Source: Pseudomonadota bacterium
GTDB taxonomy: Bacteria; Chloroflexota; UBA5177; JAJPKF01
Direction of reading: 5' to 3'
Length of the DNA: 64,000 bases
Assembly (NCBI GenBank): GCA_021323865.1
Contig: JAJPKF010000023.1
Location: 62,001 to 126,000, forward strand
Shown: piece by piece, positions 1 through 7,899 of the stretch
Numbering within the stretch: the first letter of the stretch is position 1
Layout of the letters: each line of letters starts with the position of its first letter
Made by a program: the position numbers and the translations under genes
The notes under the pieces: model-generated
What the model was told of the DNA's origin: nothing
The model's database searches: none
The model's input: the letters and a program-made list of their open reading frames with translations, nothing else

Positions 1-427
1 ACACCTCAGACCCGGATTCGATGTCGACGTCGCCTTCCGGGATCTGGGACTCGGTGTCGACGATCGGAGTGAACCCGAGCGGCTCAATGCCCGCCGCGGC
101 CCCCACGGGGACCATGCCCGGAGCCACCAAGGCTCCGCCTGCCCAGGGCGCTCCCGCGTAGGCGCCCGCATCCGGCGGCGTGTAGTGCGTAATGACGAAG
201 TCCTTCAGACGCCCGGCCTGCTCCTTGTCGAGCTCCAAATGGACAACATCTGGATCGGCGGAACGAACCGACTCGACCGGCACAAGCACGTCGCGTCCGA
301 GCAATCCTCCCTCGGTGAGAACAAGCTCGACCACTTCGTCGGTGGCCGGGTCGACGATGACGTGGCCAAGCTTGCCGAGGTCGTTATCATCTCTGTCGTG
401 GATGCGTGCACCGATGTGGAATTCCAT
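1..427 (-). CDS. PRC-barrel domain protein, 3' end cut by the window
   Basis: The reading frame opens at the ATG at 427 (minus strand) and runs without a stop to the window edge, so about 142 residues are visible and the C-terminus is missing. The first 75 residues look like a PRC-barrel: MEFHIGARIHDRDDNDLGKL, then VIVDPATDEVVELVLTEGG and a GRDVLVPVESV strand. This is the pattern of small beta-barrel domains found in photosynthetic reaction-centre H subunits, RimM and many stress-type soil-bacterial proteins. After the barrel comes a low-complexity Ala/Gly/Pro stretch and an acidic tail. Function is unknown. A second, shorter PRC-barrel-like gene is at 53819-54175. Confidence is high for the coding region and moderate for the fold. 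Confidence 0.75.
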   Translation of the reverse strand, partial: MEFHIGARIHDRDDNDLGKLGHVIVDPATDEVVELVLTEGGLLGRDVLVPVESVRSADPDVVHLELDKEQAGRLKDFVITHYTPPDAGAYAGAPWAGGALVAPGMVPVGAAAGIEPLGFTPIVDTESQIPEGDVDIESGSEV

Positions 428-538
428 GGTCAACGCTCCTCTCGGTCAAATTGGCAGGGTAGCCGGGTCGTCGGCCTCTCGATTCTGGCAAGCAATGTAC
501 CATGCTGCCTCTCCGGTCGGCGCCCTGTCCGGCGAATT

Positions 539-991
539 CTAGGCCTGGAGACGTTCGACCGCGGCCTCGAGCGCTAGCGCCGCGTCCAGGCAGGTCTGCA
601 ATTCCCCCTCTGTCATCACTTGCAGCAGCTGTTTGGTCTGGCTCTCTCGAAGGCCTGCAAACTCCTGAACGATCGTTTGGCCGTGCTGGCTGATCTCGAC
701 CGTCACGACCCGCCGATCAGTATCCGAACGCGTGCGTCGCACCAGACCTCGCTCTTCCATGCGATCGATGATGGCGCTGGCCGAGGGCGGCGACACCGAA
801 AAGCTGTTCGCCAACTCAGACACGGTCATAGAACCTCGGTCTTGTAGAGTCGCCAGCACCTGCATTTGGGGCAGACTCACGTCTCGCGCGAACGCGCTGC
901 CGCAAAGCCGCTTAAACCTGCGCTTGAGCAAGCCGTCGAAGTGCAAGAGAACTTCAGCCGTCAATGCTTCCCGATCCAGTATGGTCGTCAC
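539..991 (-). CDS. MarR family transcriptional regulator
   Basis: A 150-residue winged-helix protein of usual MarR length. The core has a helix-turn-helix around TVSELANSFSVSPPSASAII, followed by the recognition-wing signature DRMEERGLVRRTRSDTDRR, which is typical of MarR. The start is a GTG at 991 whose first bases overlap the TGA stop of the efflux gene (GTGA, 4 bp), so it is probably translated by coupling from that gene. MarR proteins usually repress an adjacent efflux pump and release DNA on binding a phenolic or drug ligand. Here the likely target is the promoter upstream of the efflux gene at 2708-2742. The ligand cannot be read from sequence. Confidence 0.93.
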   Translation of the reverse strand: MTTILDREALTAEVLLHFDGLLKRRFKRLCGSAFARDVSLPQMQVLATLQDRGSMTVSELANSFSVSPPSASAIIDRMEERGLVRRTRSDTDRRVVTVEISQHGQTIVQEFAGLRESQTKQLLQVMTEGELQTCLDAALALEAAVERLQA

Positions 992-2679
992 CTTGCCGCG
1001 GCCTCATACACGGGCAGCTCATCCTCCGGGGCCGACGGAACCGATCCGCGGACCGGTGTCGCAGCCCCTCGCAGCGGCACTTCGGCGATGAGAAGGGTGG
1101 CCACGAGGGCTGCCACTCCCGACCAAACCGTCAACCAGAAGATTTGGCCGATCGCGACCGAGAAGGCGTCGTGAATGGCCGTCACGATCTTGGGTATGAA
1201 CTGCGCCATGCCGGGCGGGAGCTGGCGATGAAGCTGCGCGGCCAGGCCAACGCCGGTAAGGCTCTGCTGTCCGCCTGAGCCGGTCCCATGCGTGGCGAAC
1301 CGGGCGTACATGGCGCGCGGGAGCCCTTGCGCAGCAAACTCCTGCGGCACTTTGGTGGCAAACGTCTGACCGAACAGGGTGCCGGAAATGGCCAGCCCTA
1401 CCGATCCCCCGATCTGTCGAAGGAACGTGAGGGTGCTCGTCGCAACTCCCATCTCCTGAGCCGACACGCAGTTCTGCACCACGACCGTGAATCCCGACAT
1501 CGAGGGTCCAATGCCGAGACCAATGAGTAGCATCCCCAGCCAGAGATGGGCATCGCTGGAGGTCGCATTCAACGAGGTCATGACGAACGCGCCGATGACG
1601 AAAATGCACATCGATCCGAGCAGGATCAGCTTGTACTTTCCAATCCGGCTGATGACGATGCCGGACACGATACTTGAGCCGATTAGTCCCACCAGCAGCG
1701 GCCAGATGAGGTAGCCGGAGTCCGTGGCGCTGTACCCCCGCACGGCTTGGTAGTAGCGAGGCAGGAAGATGATGGACGCGAACATGCCGAATGCGACCAA
1801 AAAGACGGCTGTGTTCGTCGCCGATATCGTCTTGCTGCGGAACAGGCTCAACGGAATGATGGGCTGCTTCGCTCGAGACTCGATGAAGAGAAAGACGCCG
1901 ACGAGCGCCAGGCCCAGGACGATTAGGCCCCCAACCGACGGGTCCGTCCAGGCGTTGAGCTTTCCACTCGAAGTCACCTTGTTGGTCAAGCCGAGCAGGA
2001 TGGGCACAACGGCGGCCGTAAACACCAGGATTCCGAGATAGTCGAGGTCGCGAGCACTGGTTCGAATATCCGGGTGGAAGTTGGGCAATATGCCGACGAT
2101 GACTGCCAGCGCCGCAAGGCCGATGGGCAGATTCACGTAGAAGACCCAGTGCCAGCTGATGTTGTCGGTGATCCAACCGCCCACAAACGGTCCGATGATG
2201 AAGCTCAGCCCAAACACACCACCGAAGACACCTTGGTAGCGCCCCCGCTCCCGGGGAGTGAACAGGTCGCCGATCACGGCAAGGGCGATCGGGAAGAGAG
2301 CCCCGGCTCCGACGCCTTGCAGTCCTCGGAAGGCGATCAGCTGGGTCATGTCCTGAGACAGGCCGGACAGGGCCGACCCTGCCAGGAAGATCACGATGCC
2401 GGCCAGCAGCATGATCTTCCGCCCGTACACGTCTGACAGTTTTCCGTAGATCGGGACGCTAATCGTGCTCGACAGGAGGTAAGAGGTGACCACCCAGGTG
2501 TAGAGATTGTTTCCGTGAAGGTCGGTCACGATGCGTGGGAGCGCTGTGCCGACCACGGTCTGGTCCAGGGCGGCCAGAAAGAGACCCAGCAGGACAGCGC
2601 CGAGAACGGCGTTTCGCCTTCCCGGCGACAGCTGAATGTGGGGCTTGTCCGAAGCCGCTGCCGAAACTGCTTGCGCCAT
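988..2679 (-). CDS. DHA2-type major facilitator drug efflux transporter
   Basis: 563 residues, the usual length for 14-helix DHA2 (EmrB/QacA-type) proton antiporters. Diagnostic elements: LDQTVVGTALPRIVTDL at the end of helix 1 (motif D1 region), GKLSDVYGRKIMLLAGI as motif A, and RGLQGVGAGALFPIALAVIGD as motif B/C region. A periplasmic loop precedes the last helix and the end is hydrophilic. It is predicted to export hydrophobic drugs or toxic metabolites across the inner membrane. The start is ATG at 2679 with a strong AGGAGG six bases upstream. It is the first gene of a two-gene operon with the MarR gene. A related pump is at the other end of the window (62322-63962). Confidence 0.93.
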   Translation of the reverse strand: MAQAVSAAASDKPHIQLSPGRRNAVLGAVLLGLFLAALDQTVVGTALPRIVTDLHGNNLYTWVVTSYLLSSTISVPIYGKLSDVYGRKIMLLAGIVIFLAGSALSGLSQDMTQLIAFRGLQGVGAGALFPIALAVIGDLFTPRERGRYQGVFGGVFGLSFIIGPFVGGWITDNISWHWVFYVNLPIGLAALAVIVGILPNFHPDIRTSARDLDYLGILVFTAAVVPILLGLTNKVTSSGKLNAWTDPSVGGLIVLGLALVGVFLFIESRAKQPIIPLSLFRSKTISATNTAVFLVAFGMFASIIFLPRYYQAVRGYSATDSGYLIWPLLVGLIGSSIVSGIVISRIGKYKLILLGSMCIFVIGAFVMTSLNATSSDAHLWLGMLLIGLGIGPSMSGFTVVVQNCVSAQEMGVATSTLTFLRQIGGSVGLAISGTLFGQTFATKVPQEFAAQGLPRAMYARFATHGTGSGGQQSLTGVGLAAQLHRQLPPGMAQFIPKIVTAIHDAFSVAIGQIFWLTVWSGVAALVATLLIAEVPLRGAATPVRGSVPSAPEDELPVYEAAAR

Positions 2680-2707
2680 CCCTGACCTCCTGAATCCCTA
2701 CTTCCTT

Positions 2708-2742
2708 AGTCTATGCAGCATTATTAGCCCTCGCCAAATAAT
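2708..2742 (-). promoter_or_regulatory. Promoter and MarR-type inverted repeat of the efflux operon
   Basis: On the minus strand TTGGCG (2737-2732) and TAGACT (2713-2708) are separated by 18 bp and fit -35 and -10 elements (4/6 matches each). An AT-rich inverted repeat, ATTATTAGC ... GCCAAATAAT (2720-2742), overlaps the -35 and spacer, a typical position for a MarR repressor site. The operator assignment is inferred. Confidence 0.5.
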
Positions 2743-2746
2743 TAGC

Positions 2747-2760
2747 GTGATCGACATCAC
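2747..2760. promoter_or_regulatory. GTGA-N6-TCAC palindrome (CRP/FNR-family-like site)
   Basis: GTGATCGACATCAC is a near-perfect dyad with GTGA and TCAC half-sites six bases apart, the spacing of CRP-family operators. It sits just upstream of the proposed -35 element, about 53 bp before the inferred transcription start. No CRP-family gene is in the window, so the regulator is unknown and a chance match is possible. Confidence 0.3.
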
Positions 2761-3397
2761 ATTTTAGGGGCGTCACAAGACGCGTAGGGGGAAGGGAATC
2801 GGAGCCGGCACATCCCTCCTCGGCCGGGTGCCTCGCAAATTTCAGGGTTCTCGCCGCTTCGTTCATGGGCTCCGAGGTGACCGGCGCCCTGCGTCTCTCG
2901 GTCTTGTGCGTGTCTCGGTTTGCTGAGGTTTCTCCCGCCCTCGGTCGCCGGCTTGTGTCCAATGCCGCTGCGGCGTGATCCACAGCATCGAACCCATCGT
3001 CATGTCTCTCTGCAGCCTTTGACACCAGTCGCCCCGACGCCATACGCTTCGATAGAGGTCGAGTGAGGGTGGGCGATTCGAGATCCTCGCTCAGCGCCCC
3101 GAGAGCGGCAGTCGTGTCCCTATAGCTCAGTTGGATAGAGCGCTGGCCTCCGGAGCCAGGTGCGTCGGTTCGAGTCCGGCTAGGGACGCCACCTTCTTGT
3201 GTTGCGTGGAGAGGTTGCGGGCAAAGCAGAGGCTTTGACACACTCCGAGACCGGGACCATGCCTGCTTAGGTCTGCGGCGTGCCCTCGACCGTTCGAATC
3301 GGCCAGACCTTCGTCGCCCGGCGGAGCAGCCCTTCCATCTCAATCTCTCATCCGGACCACAAGCCGGTGGCGCACTTCAGCGAATCGCCGGCGGCTC
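2761..3397. other. Long intergenic region holding only the tRNA gene
   Basis: Between the efflux promoter and the sedolisin stop codon I see no coding sequence with family resemblance. The only recognisable element is the tRNA at 3116-3191. Open frames here run through the tRNA on either strand and have low-complexity Arg/Ser/Pro composition, as expected for non-coding high-GC DNA. Confidence 0.6.
3116..3191 (+). tRNA. tRNA-Arg (anticodon CCG)
   Basis: A full cloverleaf is readable: acceptor GTCCCTA/TAGGGAC, D-stem GCTC/GAGC with loop AGTTGGATA, anticodon stem CTGGC/GCCAG with loop CTCCGGA (anticodon CCG), a four-base variable loop, and T-arm GTCGG-TTCGAGT-CCGGC. Discriminator G is followed by an encoded CCA at 3189-3191. 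It reads CGG, a common Arg codon in high-GC genomes. It stands alone. Confidence 0.97.
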
Positions 3398-6025
3398 TCA
3401 GTGCCCCGGAGCGGAATCCGTCTGAATGAGCGCTCCGGACTTGCCCACGGCGTAGCAACGAGCAACCGTCGGGCAGCTGATGCCGGTGAAGCTGTGGCCG
3501 GCGACGGGCGAGTTGGGAATCGCCGGTACCCAGATAAGACCGTCTGTCGTTCGAAGGATGTCGCCGGCACTTCCCACCGCATCACAGACTCGCTTGCTTG
3601 CGCAGGAGATGCCCGTCAGTGGGCCGGCCGTCCCGATGGTCTGAGACTGCCAGGCGGACCCGTCGTGCGTGGCATACACAACCGCCGTGGGACTGGTCGC
3701 GGTCGCGGTCGAACCGACCGCATAGCAGCTGTCGGTGGACGGACAGGCGAGGCTCGACATGACCCAACCGGGAGTTCCGGTGCCGGGCTCGACCGACCAG
3801 CTCCCGCCGGTGGTGGTGCGCAGCACGACTCCGCCGGCAGTAATCGCGTAACAACGATTTCGCTTGGGACAGCTGATGCCGACCAACGACTTCCCGGAAG
3901 GGTTCCCCAGCCGCTGGAAGGTCGCCCCATTGGTCGTGCGCAAGATCGAGGAGCCGGCCACGACGTAACAGGTCTTTACGCCGGGACAGGCGATGGCCGT
4001 TGCGTTCTTGGCATGGATGTTTCGCGGCACCCAGGACCGTCCGCCGTTTCTGGTGGCCTGAAGCCAGCCCGTCGCCGCAACTGAGTAACAGGTTTGCGGA
4101 CCGGAACATGAGATGCCCACCAGTCGTGCCGCAGAGGAGGTGTTTCGTGGCTCCGCCCAGCTCCATCCGTCTGGTGAGTTCAAGATGGTGCCGAAGGCGC
4201 CCACCGCGTGGCAGCTGAACGAACGTGAACACTGGACTGCGTTGAGGTCAAAGGGGGTTCCGGATCCGGGCCGGCAGCTCCAGCTGGTGCGCCCGGGTAC
4301 GGCCGGAACACTGTCGCCGGCGACCCCACGCGTGAAGGCATACCAATCGATCGATCCCCACCCCGTGACTTCATCCCATCCGAGACCGGCAAGATGACGA
4401 TTGCTCCCACAGACGACGTCGTGAAAATAGGCATTGTAGTTCGGCGAGTTGGCAAGCCGGTAGATAACAGGATCAAGGAAGCCGATCCGCCGGTGATGGT
4501 TCAGCTCCAGGTACCGGTCGGTGACGGCGACAAGCCCCGTGATGATGGGGGCCGACAGACTCGTTCCGCCGAACACCTGGGCCGAGCCGTCGAACCATAC
4601 TTCCGCCCCACTGAATGGATCTGCATCCGCCGAGACGTCGGGTACCGCTCGGCCCTTACAGGTTGCAGCCCGCACTCCTCGCTGCCACGAGGGCCGCTTC
4701 ATCATGGCGGCACAGCCGCCACCACTTCCGGAACCATCGAACTGCGTGCTCCAGGCCGTTTCAGCCTGCCAGGTTTTGAACTTCTTGTCCATCTGCAGGT
4801 TGGTCCCGCCGACGGCGACCACGTACGGACTGTCGGCGGGGTAGGGCGCCTTCGCACAGTGATGAGACGGATTTAGACAGCCGGAATCGGCGCCGAAATC
4901 GCCTGTAGAGAAGAGGAAGGTCGTGCCCACGGCGACGGCGTGTTTAAAGCTGTTGGTTGTCTGCCGAACAAACCGCGCGGGGGGCTTGGGATAGCCCCAG
5001 CTGCTCGAGACGAGGTGCACCGAGGAGTCGTTGGCAGCCGCGGCGAGGGCGTCTTCCAATCCGGCATCACTGCCGTCGTCTCCGAGCCAGAACTTGAGGT
5101 GGCTATGGACGGCCATGCCGTGCACGTACTCCGCGTCCAGGGCCTGTTCCGAAATGTCGTTGTCATTGTTCTTCCCGTCGAGGAGAAACCACTGAATCTT
5201 GTCGGCGCTGTTGCACGACTTGCACGACGAGAGCTTGGGCTCGCCGGTGTCACGAGCGAACCCCGCGAAGTCACTGTTCGGGACTGTCTCGCCGTAGCTG
5301 GTGATGCCGATGGTCTGGCCCGTGCCGTCGTAGCCGTAGCCGGCCTCGTCATAGGCGGCACGAAACTGCTTGGGGACGTATCCGGTGTCGGGCGCGTCAA
5401 ATCGCTTCAGGCCGATGAAGCGCGCATGGCCGAAATCATCCAGGCCGCTGATCGTCTGTATCCCAAGCCATCGGGGCACCGACGGGTTCGACGACGGCGC
5501 GAAGAAGTTGTGGGCGCCCAGTCGATACCGGCGAAGCCGGACCTGAAGGGCTGCCTCGACAGCCCTCGCGGGAGCGCGTGTCGTCAGGGTCGTGCCGTCA
5601 GGGCTCCGATAGATCAGCGGTAGCCGGGAAGCTGCGAGCCATGACACAACTCGGTGCACCTGCCTCGGCGATGGAGCGTACAGGTGGTCAAATGCCTGCT
5701 GCGTCAGGTAGTGCCCAAGCGGTACCTCACGGGCGATGAATCGATCCAGCAGGCGCTCGTTGCGCAGGGGCAGCCCAAATGTCACCAGGATCGGTGTGGA
5801 GCCCGCCACTGCCGCGGTTGGCGTTGCTGCTCGGGACCGTACCGCGAGCGGAACTGCTCCGCCGATGGGAGCTCTGTGGGCTAGAGCCGGTCCCGCGACG
5901 GCGATCGTAGCGCGACCGGGTAGGAACAGAGAAGTGGCGAGGCAGGCAATGGCCGACACTGCGCTGGCTCGTCTGATTGCGCGGAGCAGGGGTGGTTTCG
6001 TCCTTTCGCCTGCCTCGGGCCCCAT
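3398..6025 (-). CDS. Secreted sedolisin (S53, pro-kumamolisin-type) protease with C-terminal seven-repeat beta-propeller
   Basis: An acid serine-carboxyl protease precursor. From the ATG at 6025 it has 875 residues: a signal/membrane segment at about 20-45, an activation prodomain (about 75-215, RNERLLDRFIAREVPLGHYL), and the S53 domain. The catalytic Glu and Asp are E293 and D297 (SEQALDAEY), the oxyanion Asp is D376 (STGDFGADSGC), and the nucleophile is S489 (GGTSLSAP). The calcium site HDVVC...GLGWDEVTGWGSID closes the domain. Residues from about 595 carry seven repeats, each with C-x5-C followed by an AVG...ILRTTDG-like strand pattern, as in BNR/YCF48-type propellers. A TTG at 6085 would add 20 residues. 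I prefer the ATG because GAAGG lies seven bases before it. It follows the phosphoesterase gene by about 95 bp, so co-transcription is likely. Confidence 0.93.
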   Translation of the reverse strand: MGPEAGERTKPPLLRAIRRASAVSAIACLATSLFLPGRATIAVAGPALAHRAPIGGAVPLAVRSRAATPTAAVAGSTPILVTFGLPLRNERLLDRFIAREVPLGHYLTQQAFDHLYAPSPRQVHRVVSWLAASRLPLIYRSPDGTTLTTRAPARAVEAALQVRLRRYRLGAHNFFAPSSNPSVPRWLGIQTISGLDDFGHARFIGLKRFDAPDTGYVPKQFRAAYDEAGYGYDGTGQTIGITSYGETVPNSDFAGFARDTGEPKLSSCKSCNSADKIQWFLLDGKNNDNDISEQALDAEYVHGMAVHSHLKFWLGDDGSDAGLEDALAAAANDSSVHLVSSSWGYPKPPARFVRQTTNSFKHAVAVGTTFLFSTGDFGADSGCLNPSHHCAKAPYPADSPYVVAVGGTNLQMDKKFKTWQAETAWSTQFDGSGSGGGCAAMMKRPSWQRGVRAATCKGRAVPDVSADADPFSGAEVWFDGSAQVFGGTSLSAPIITGLVAVTDRYLELNHHRRIGFLDPVIYRLANSPNYNAYFHDVVCGSNRHLAGLGWDEVTGWGSIDWYAFTRGVAGDSVPAVPGRTSWSCRPGSGTPFDLNAVQCSRSFSCHAVGAFGTILNSPDGWSWAEPRNTSSAARLVGISCSGPQTCYSVAATGWLQATRNGGRSWVPRNIHAKNATAIACPGVKTCYVVAGSSILRTTNGATFQRLGNPSGKSLVGISCPKRNRCYAITAGGVVLRTTTGGSWSVEPGTGTPGWVMSSLACPSTDSCYAVGSTATATSPTAVVYATHDGSAWQSQTIGTAGPLTGISCASKRVCDAVGSAGDILRTTDGLIWVPAIPNSPVAGHSFTGISCPTVARCYAVGKSGALIQTDSAPGH

Positions 6026-6119
6026 TCTGGAGCCTTCGGTCAGTCCCGTCTCCGCATGATACTGCCCAGCCGCCGGACCTTCCAACCGCGCCTGTCAACG
6101 TCCGCCGGTAGCCGCTCGA

Positions 6120-7427
6120 TCAGTAGTTCGGTGGTGGCGGCGCGCCGGAAGTGGGGCAGCTGCGCGGCTTCAGAACGACTGGGTTCAAGGGCGTCTGAGA
6201 TGGGTCAACCATGCTGCCGATGCTGTCGACCGATCGGTCATAGTTGGCCAGATGCGGTAACCCGTACTGGTCCTCAACGAACTTGACGATTGAGCTGAAG
6301 TCCAGTCGGCCGTGGTAGATCAAGCCCCGCTTTGTGAACGGAGAGATGACCAGCAGCGGCACGCGTATGCCGTACTCATAGGTGGTCACATAGGGGGGCG
6401 CAACGTGATCGTAGAACCCTCCGAAGTCATCCCATGTCAGCACAATCACGGTGCTGGACCACAGCGGTGACCGCATGAGCTGGTTGATCCTCTCGACCGT
6501 CCAGTTCTCGCCCCTGCACATGCTTTCGGGCGGGTGATCGCTCACCTTGAGATCGGGAATCAGCCAGGAGATGGCGGGCAGCGAGCCGCTGCGGACGTCC
6601 TTGTCGAACCGCGAATCAGGCACTACGTTCGTGGCCCACTGTTGGGAGTCGCGAATGTGCTTGATACTGTCGAAGCTCGACCAGTAATACCCGAAATGAC
6701 CCTTGCTCGGCGCGTAGTACCGCCAGGAAACACCGGCGGCGTCGGCCTCGTCGGCCAGCGTCTCGGCGTTGAAACACGGGAACACGTACGACGACACTCC
6801 GGACTTGAAGAGCTGTACACGTGTCCTCTTCCCGGCATCGCATCCCCATGAACGCAGCTTGCCGTGCCGTACGGGCTCGTCCACCGAATGCAGGGTCTGG
6901 CCGGTGATGGTCACCAGGTGGTTCGGGAAACTGCCACCCTGGCTCGTCGAAAAGAAGTGGTCGGCGAGTGAGAAGTCCTTCGCGTACTTCCAGTAGTTGG
7001 GGATCTGTTTCCGTTCAAACTGGGAGTCGGCCATGTCCTTCCCGTTCTGGATGGCGCGGTCCACCTTGAAGAACTGGTTCATCCGTCCTTTGTTGGTGGC
7101 GCGAACCGAAGCCCACTGGCCATGCCCCAGATCTTCCTTCAGTCGGTCAGGGGTGACATTGAGGCGGACTCGGCGCTTTCCAACCTCGGCGTAGCGGGTG
7201 CCGTCCGCCCCCGGAAACCGACCATAGATGTTGTCGAAGCTGTGGTTCTCCTTGACGAGGATGATGATATGGCGGATGGGACCGCACACATCGGAGCATG
7301 CACTCGTGCGCGAGCCATTATCCAAGCCCGCGCCCCCTGCTGCTGCCGTCAGGCTAGCCCCCAATGCAAGGAGCAGGGCGGCTAACACGGCGATTGGGAT
7401 CGATGGTCTTGCGACCGCCGGGCGCAT
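6120..7427 (-). CDS. Secreted phosphoesterase (phospholipase C / acid phosphatase family)
   Basis: About 435 residues with an N-terminal signal peptide (Arg-Pro start, then [20 protein letters not shown]). Family PF04185 landmarks are clear: [20 protein letters not shown] near the N-terminus of the mature enzyme, [33 protein letters not shown] and [12 protein letters not shown]. These supply the metal-binding and nucleophile region of bacterial non-haemolytic phospholipases C and AcpA-type acid phosphatases. It probably releases phosphate from lipids or phosphomonoesters outside the cell. The start at 7427 is chosen because GGAGG lies just upstream. An ATG at 7451 is in frame, but its purine run abuts the codon. 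It is directly followed by the sedolisin gene. Confidence 0.88.
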   Translation of the reverse strand: MRPAVARPSIPIAVLAALLLALGASLTAAAGGAGLDNGSRTSACSDVCGPIRHIIILVKENHSFDNIYGRFPGADGTRYAEVGKRRVRLNVTPDRLKEDLGHGQWASVRATNKGRMNQFFKVDRAIQNGKDMADSQFERKQIPNYWKYAKDFSLADHFFSTSQGGSFPNHLVTITGQTLHSVDEPVRHGKLRSWGCDAGKRTRVQLFKSGVSSYVFPCFNAETLADEADAAGVSWRYYAPSKGHFGYYWSSFDSIKHIRDSQQWATNVVPDSRFDKDVRSGSLPAISWLIPDLKVSDHPPESMCRGENWTVERINQLMRSPLWSSTVIVLTWDDFGGFYDHVAPPYVTTYEYGIRVPLLVISPFTKRGLIYHGRLDFSSIVKFVEDQYGLPHLANYDRSVDSIGSMVDPSQTPLNPVVLKPRSCPTSGAPPPPNY

Positions 7428-7564
7428 CCGTCCTCCGGCTCGAAACTCCATTCCTTCTCAGACTAAGACACAAGCTCGAGAGCCTCGAGGCATGGAACGA
7501 GGCGTGATCTCCTCATAGACCTCGATGAGCATTTGTCGGCTGGTCCAGCCAGCTAGGCGCGCTC

Positions 7565-7891
7565 TTACGCCGGCGATACCTGCGCCTGCAGCCAGTCCAG
7601 ATATGGGCCCGAACCGGCCACTACCGGCATCGCAATAGCTTCCGGTAGATCGTAGTCATGCAGAGCGGTTATCCCTGCGACCACTTGCTCGAAGCGCGCC
7701 CGCGTGGTCTTGATCAGACAGAGCCACTCCGCGTCCTCGTGCACCGAGCCCTCCCACCGATAGGTACTTGAGACCGGCCCGACCACCTGAACGCAGGCGG
7801 CCAATCGGGACTCCACGAGCGAGCGGGCAATGTCACCGGCCATCTCTCGGGAGCCGGTCGTCACGCTCACCTGAATCGCCTCGGCGGGCAT
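7565..7891 (-). CDS. cutA: Divalent-cation tolerance protein CutA
   Basis: 108 residues, the normal size for this trimeric, ferredoxin-like, PII-like fold. Conserved features: VTTGSREMAGDIARSLVESR, LAACVQVVGPVSSTYRWEG, WLCLIKTT and the C-terminal YDLPEAIAMPVVAGSGPYL. CutA proteins have been linked to copper tolerance, but their molecular role is unsettled. The gene begins eight bases after the stop of the NYN-domain gene and is probably its operon partner. Confidence 0.95.
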   Translation of the reverse strand: MPAEAIQVSVTTGSREMAGDIARSLVESRLAACVQVVGPVSSTYRWEGSVHEDAEWLCLIKTTRARFEQVVAGITALHDYDLPEAIAMPVVAGSGPYLDWLQAQVSPA

Positions 7892-7899
7892 TGCCAGGG

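Noticed and set aside
2711-3343. A 210-codon minus-strand frame over the tRNA region
   Set aside because: It crosses the tRNA-Arg gene, is Arg/Ser-rich without any family pattern, and has no ribosome binding site. It is a high-GC shadow frame.
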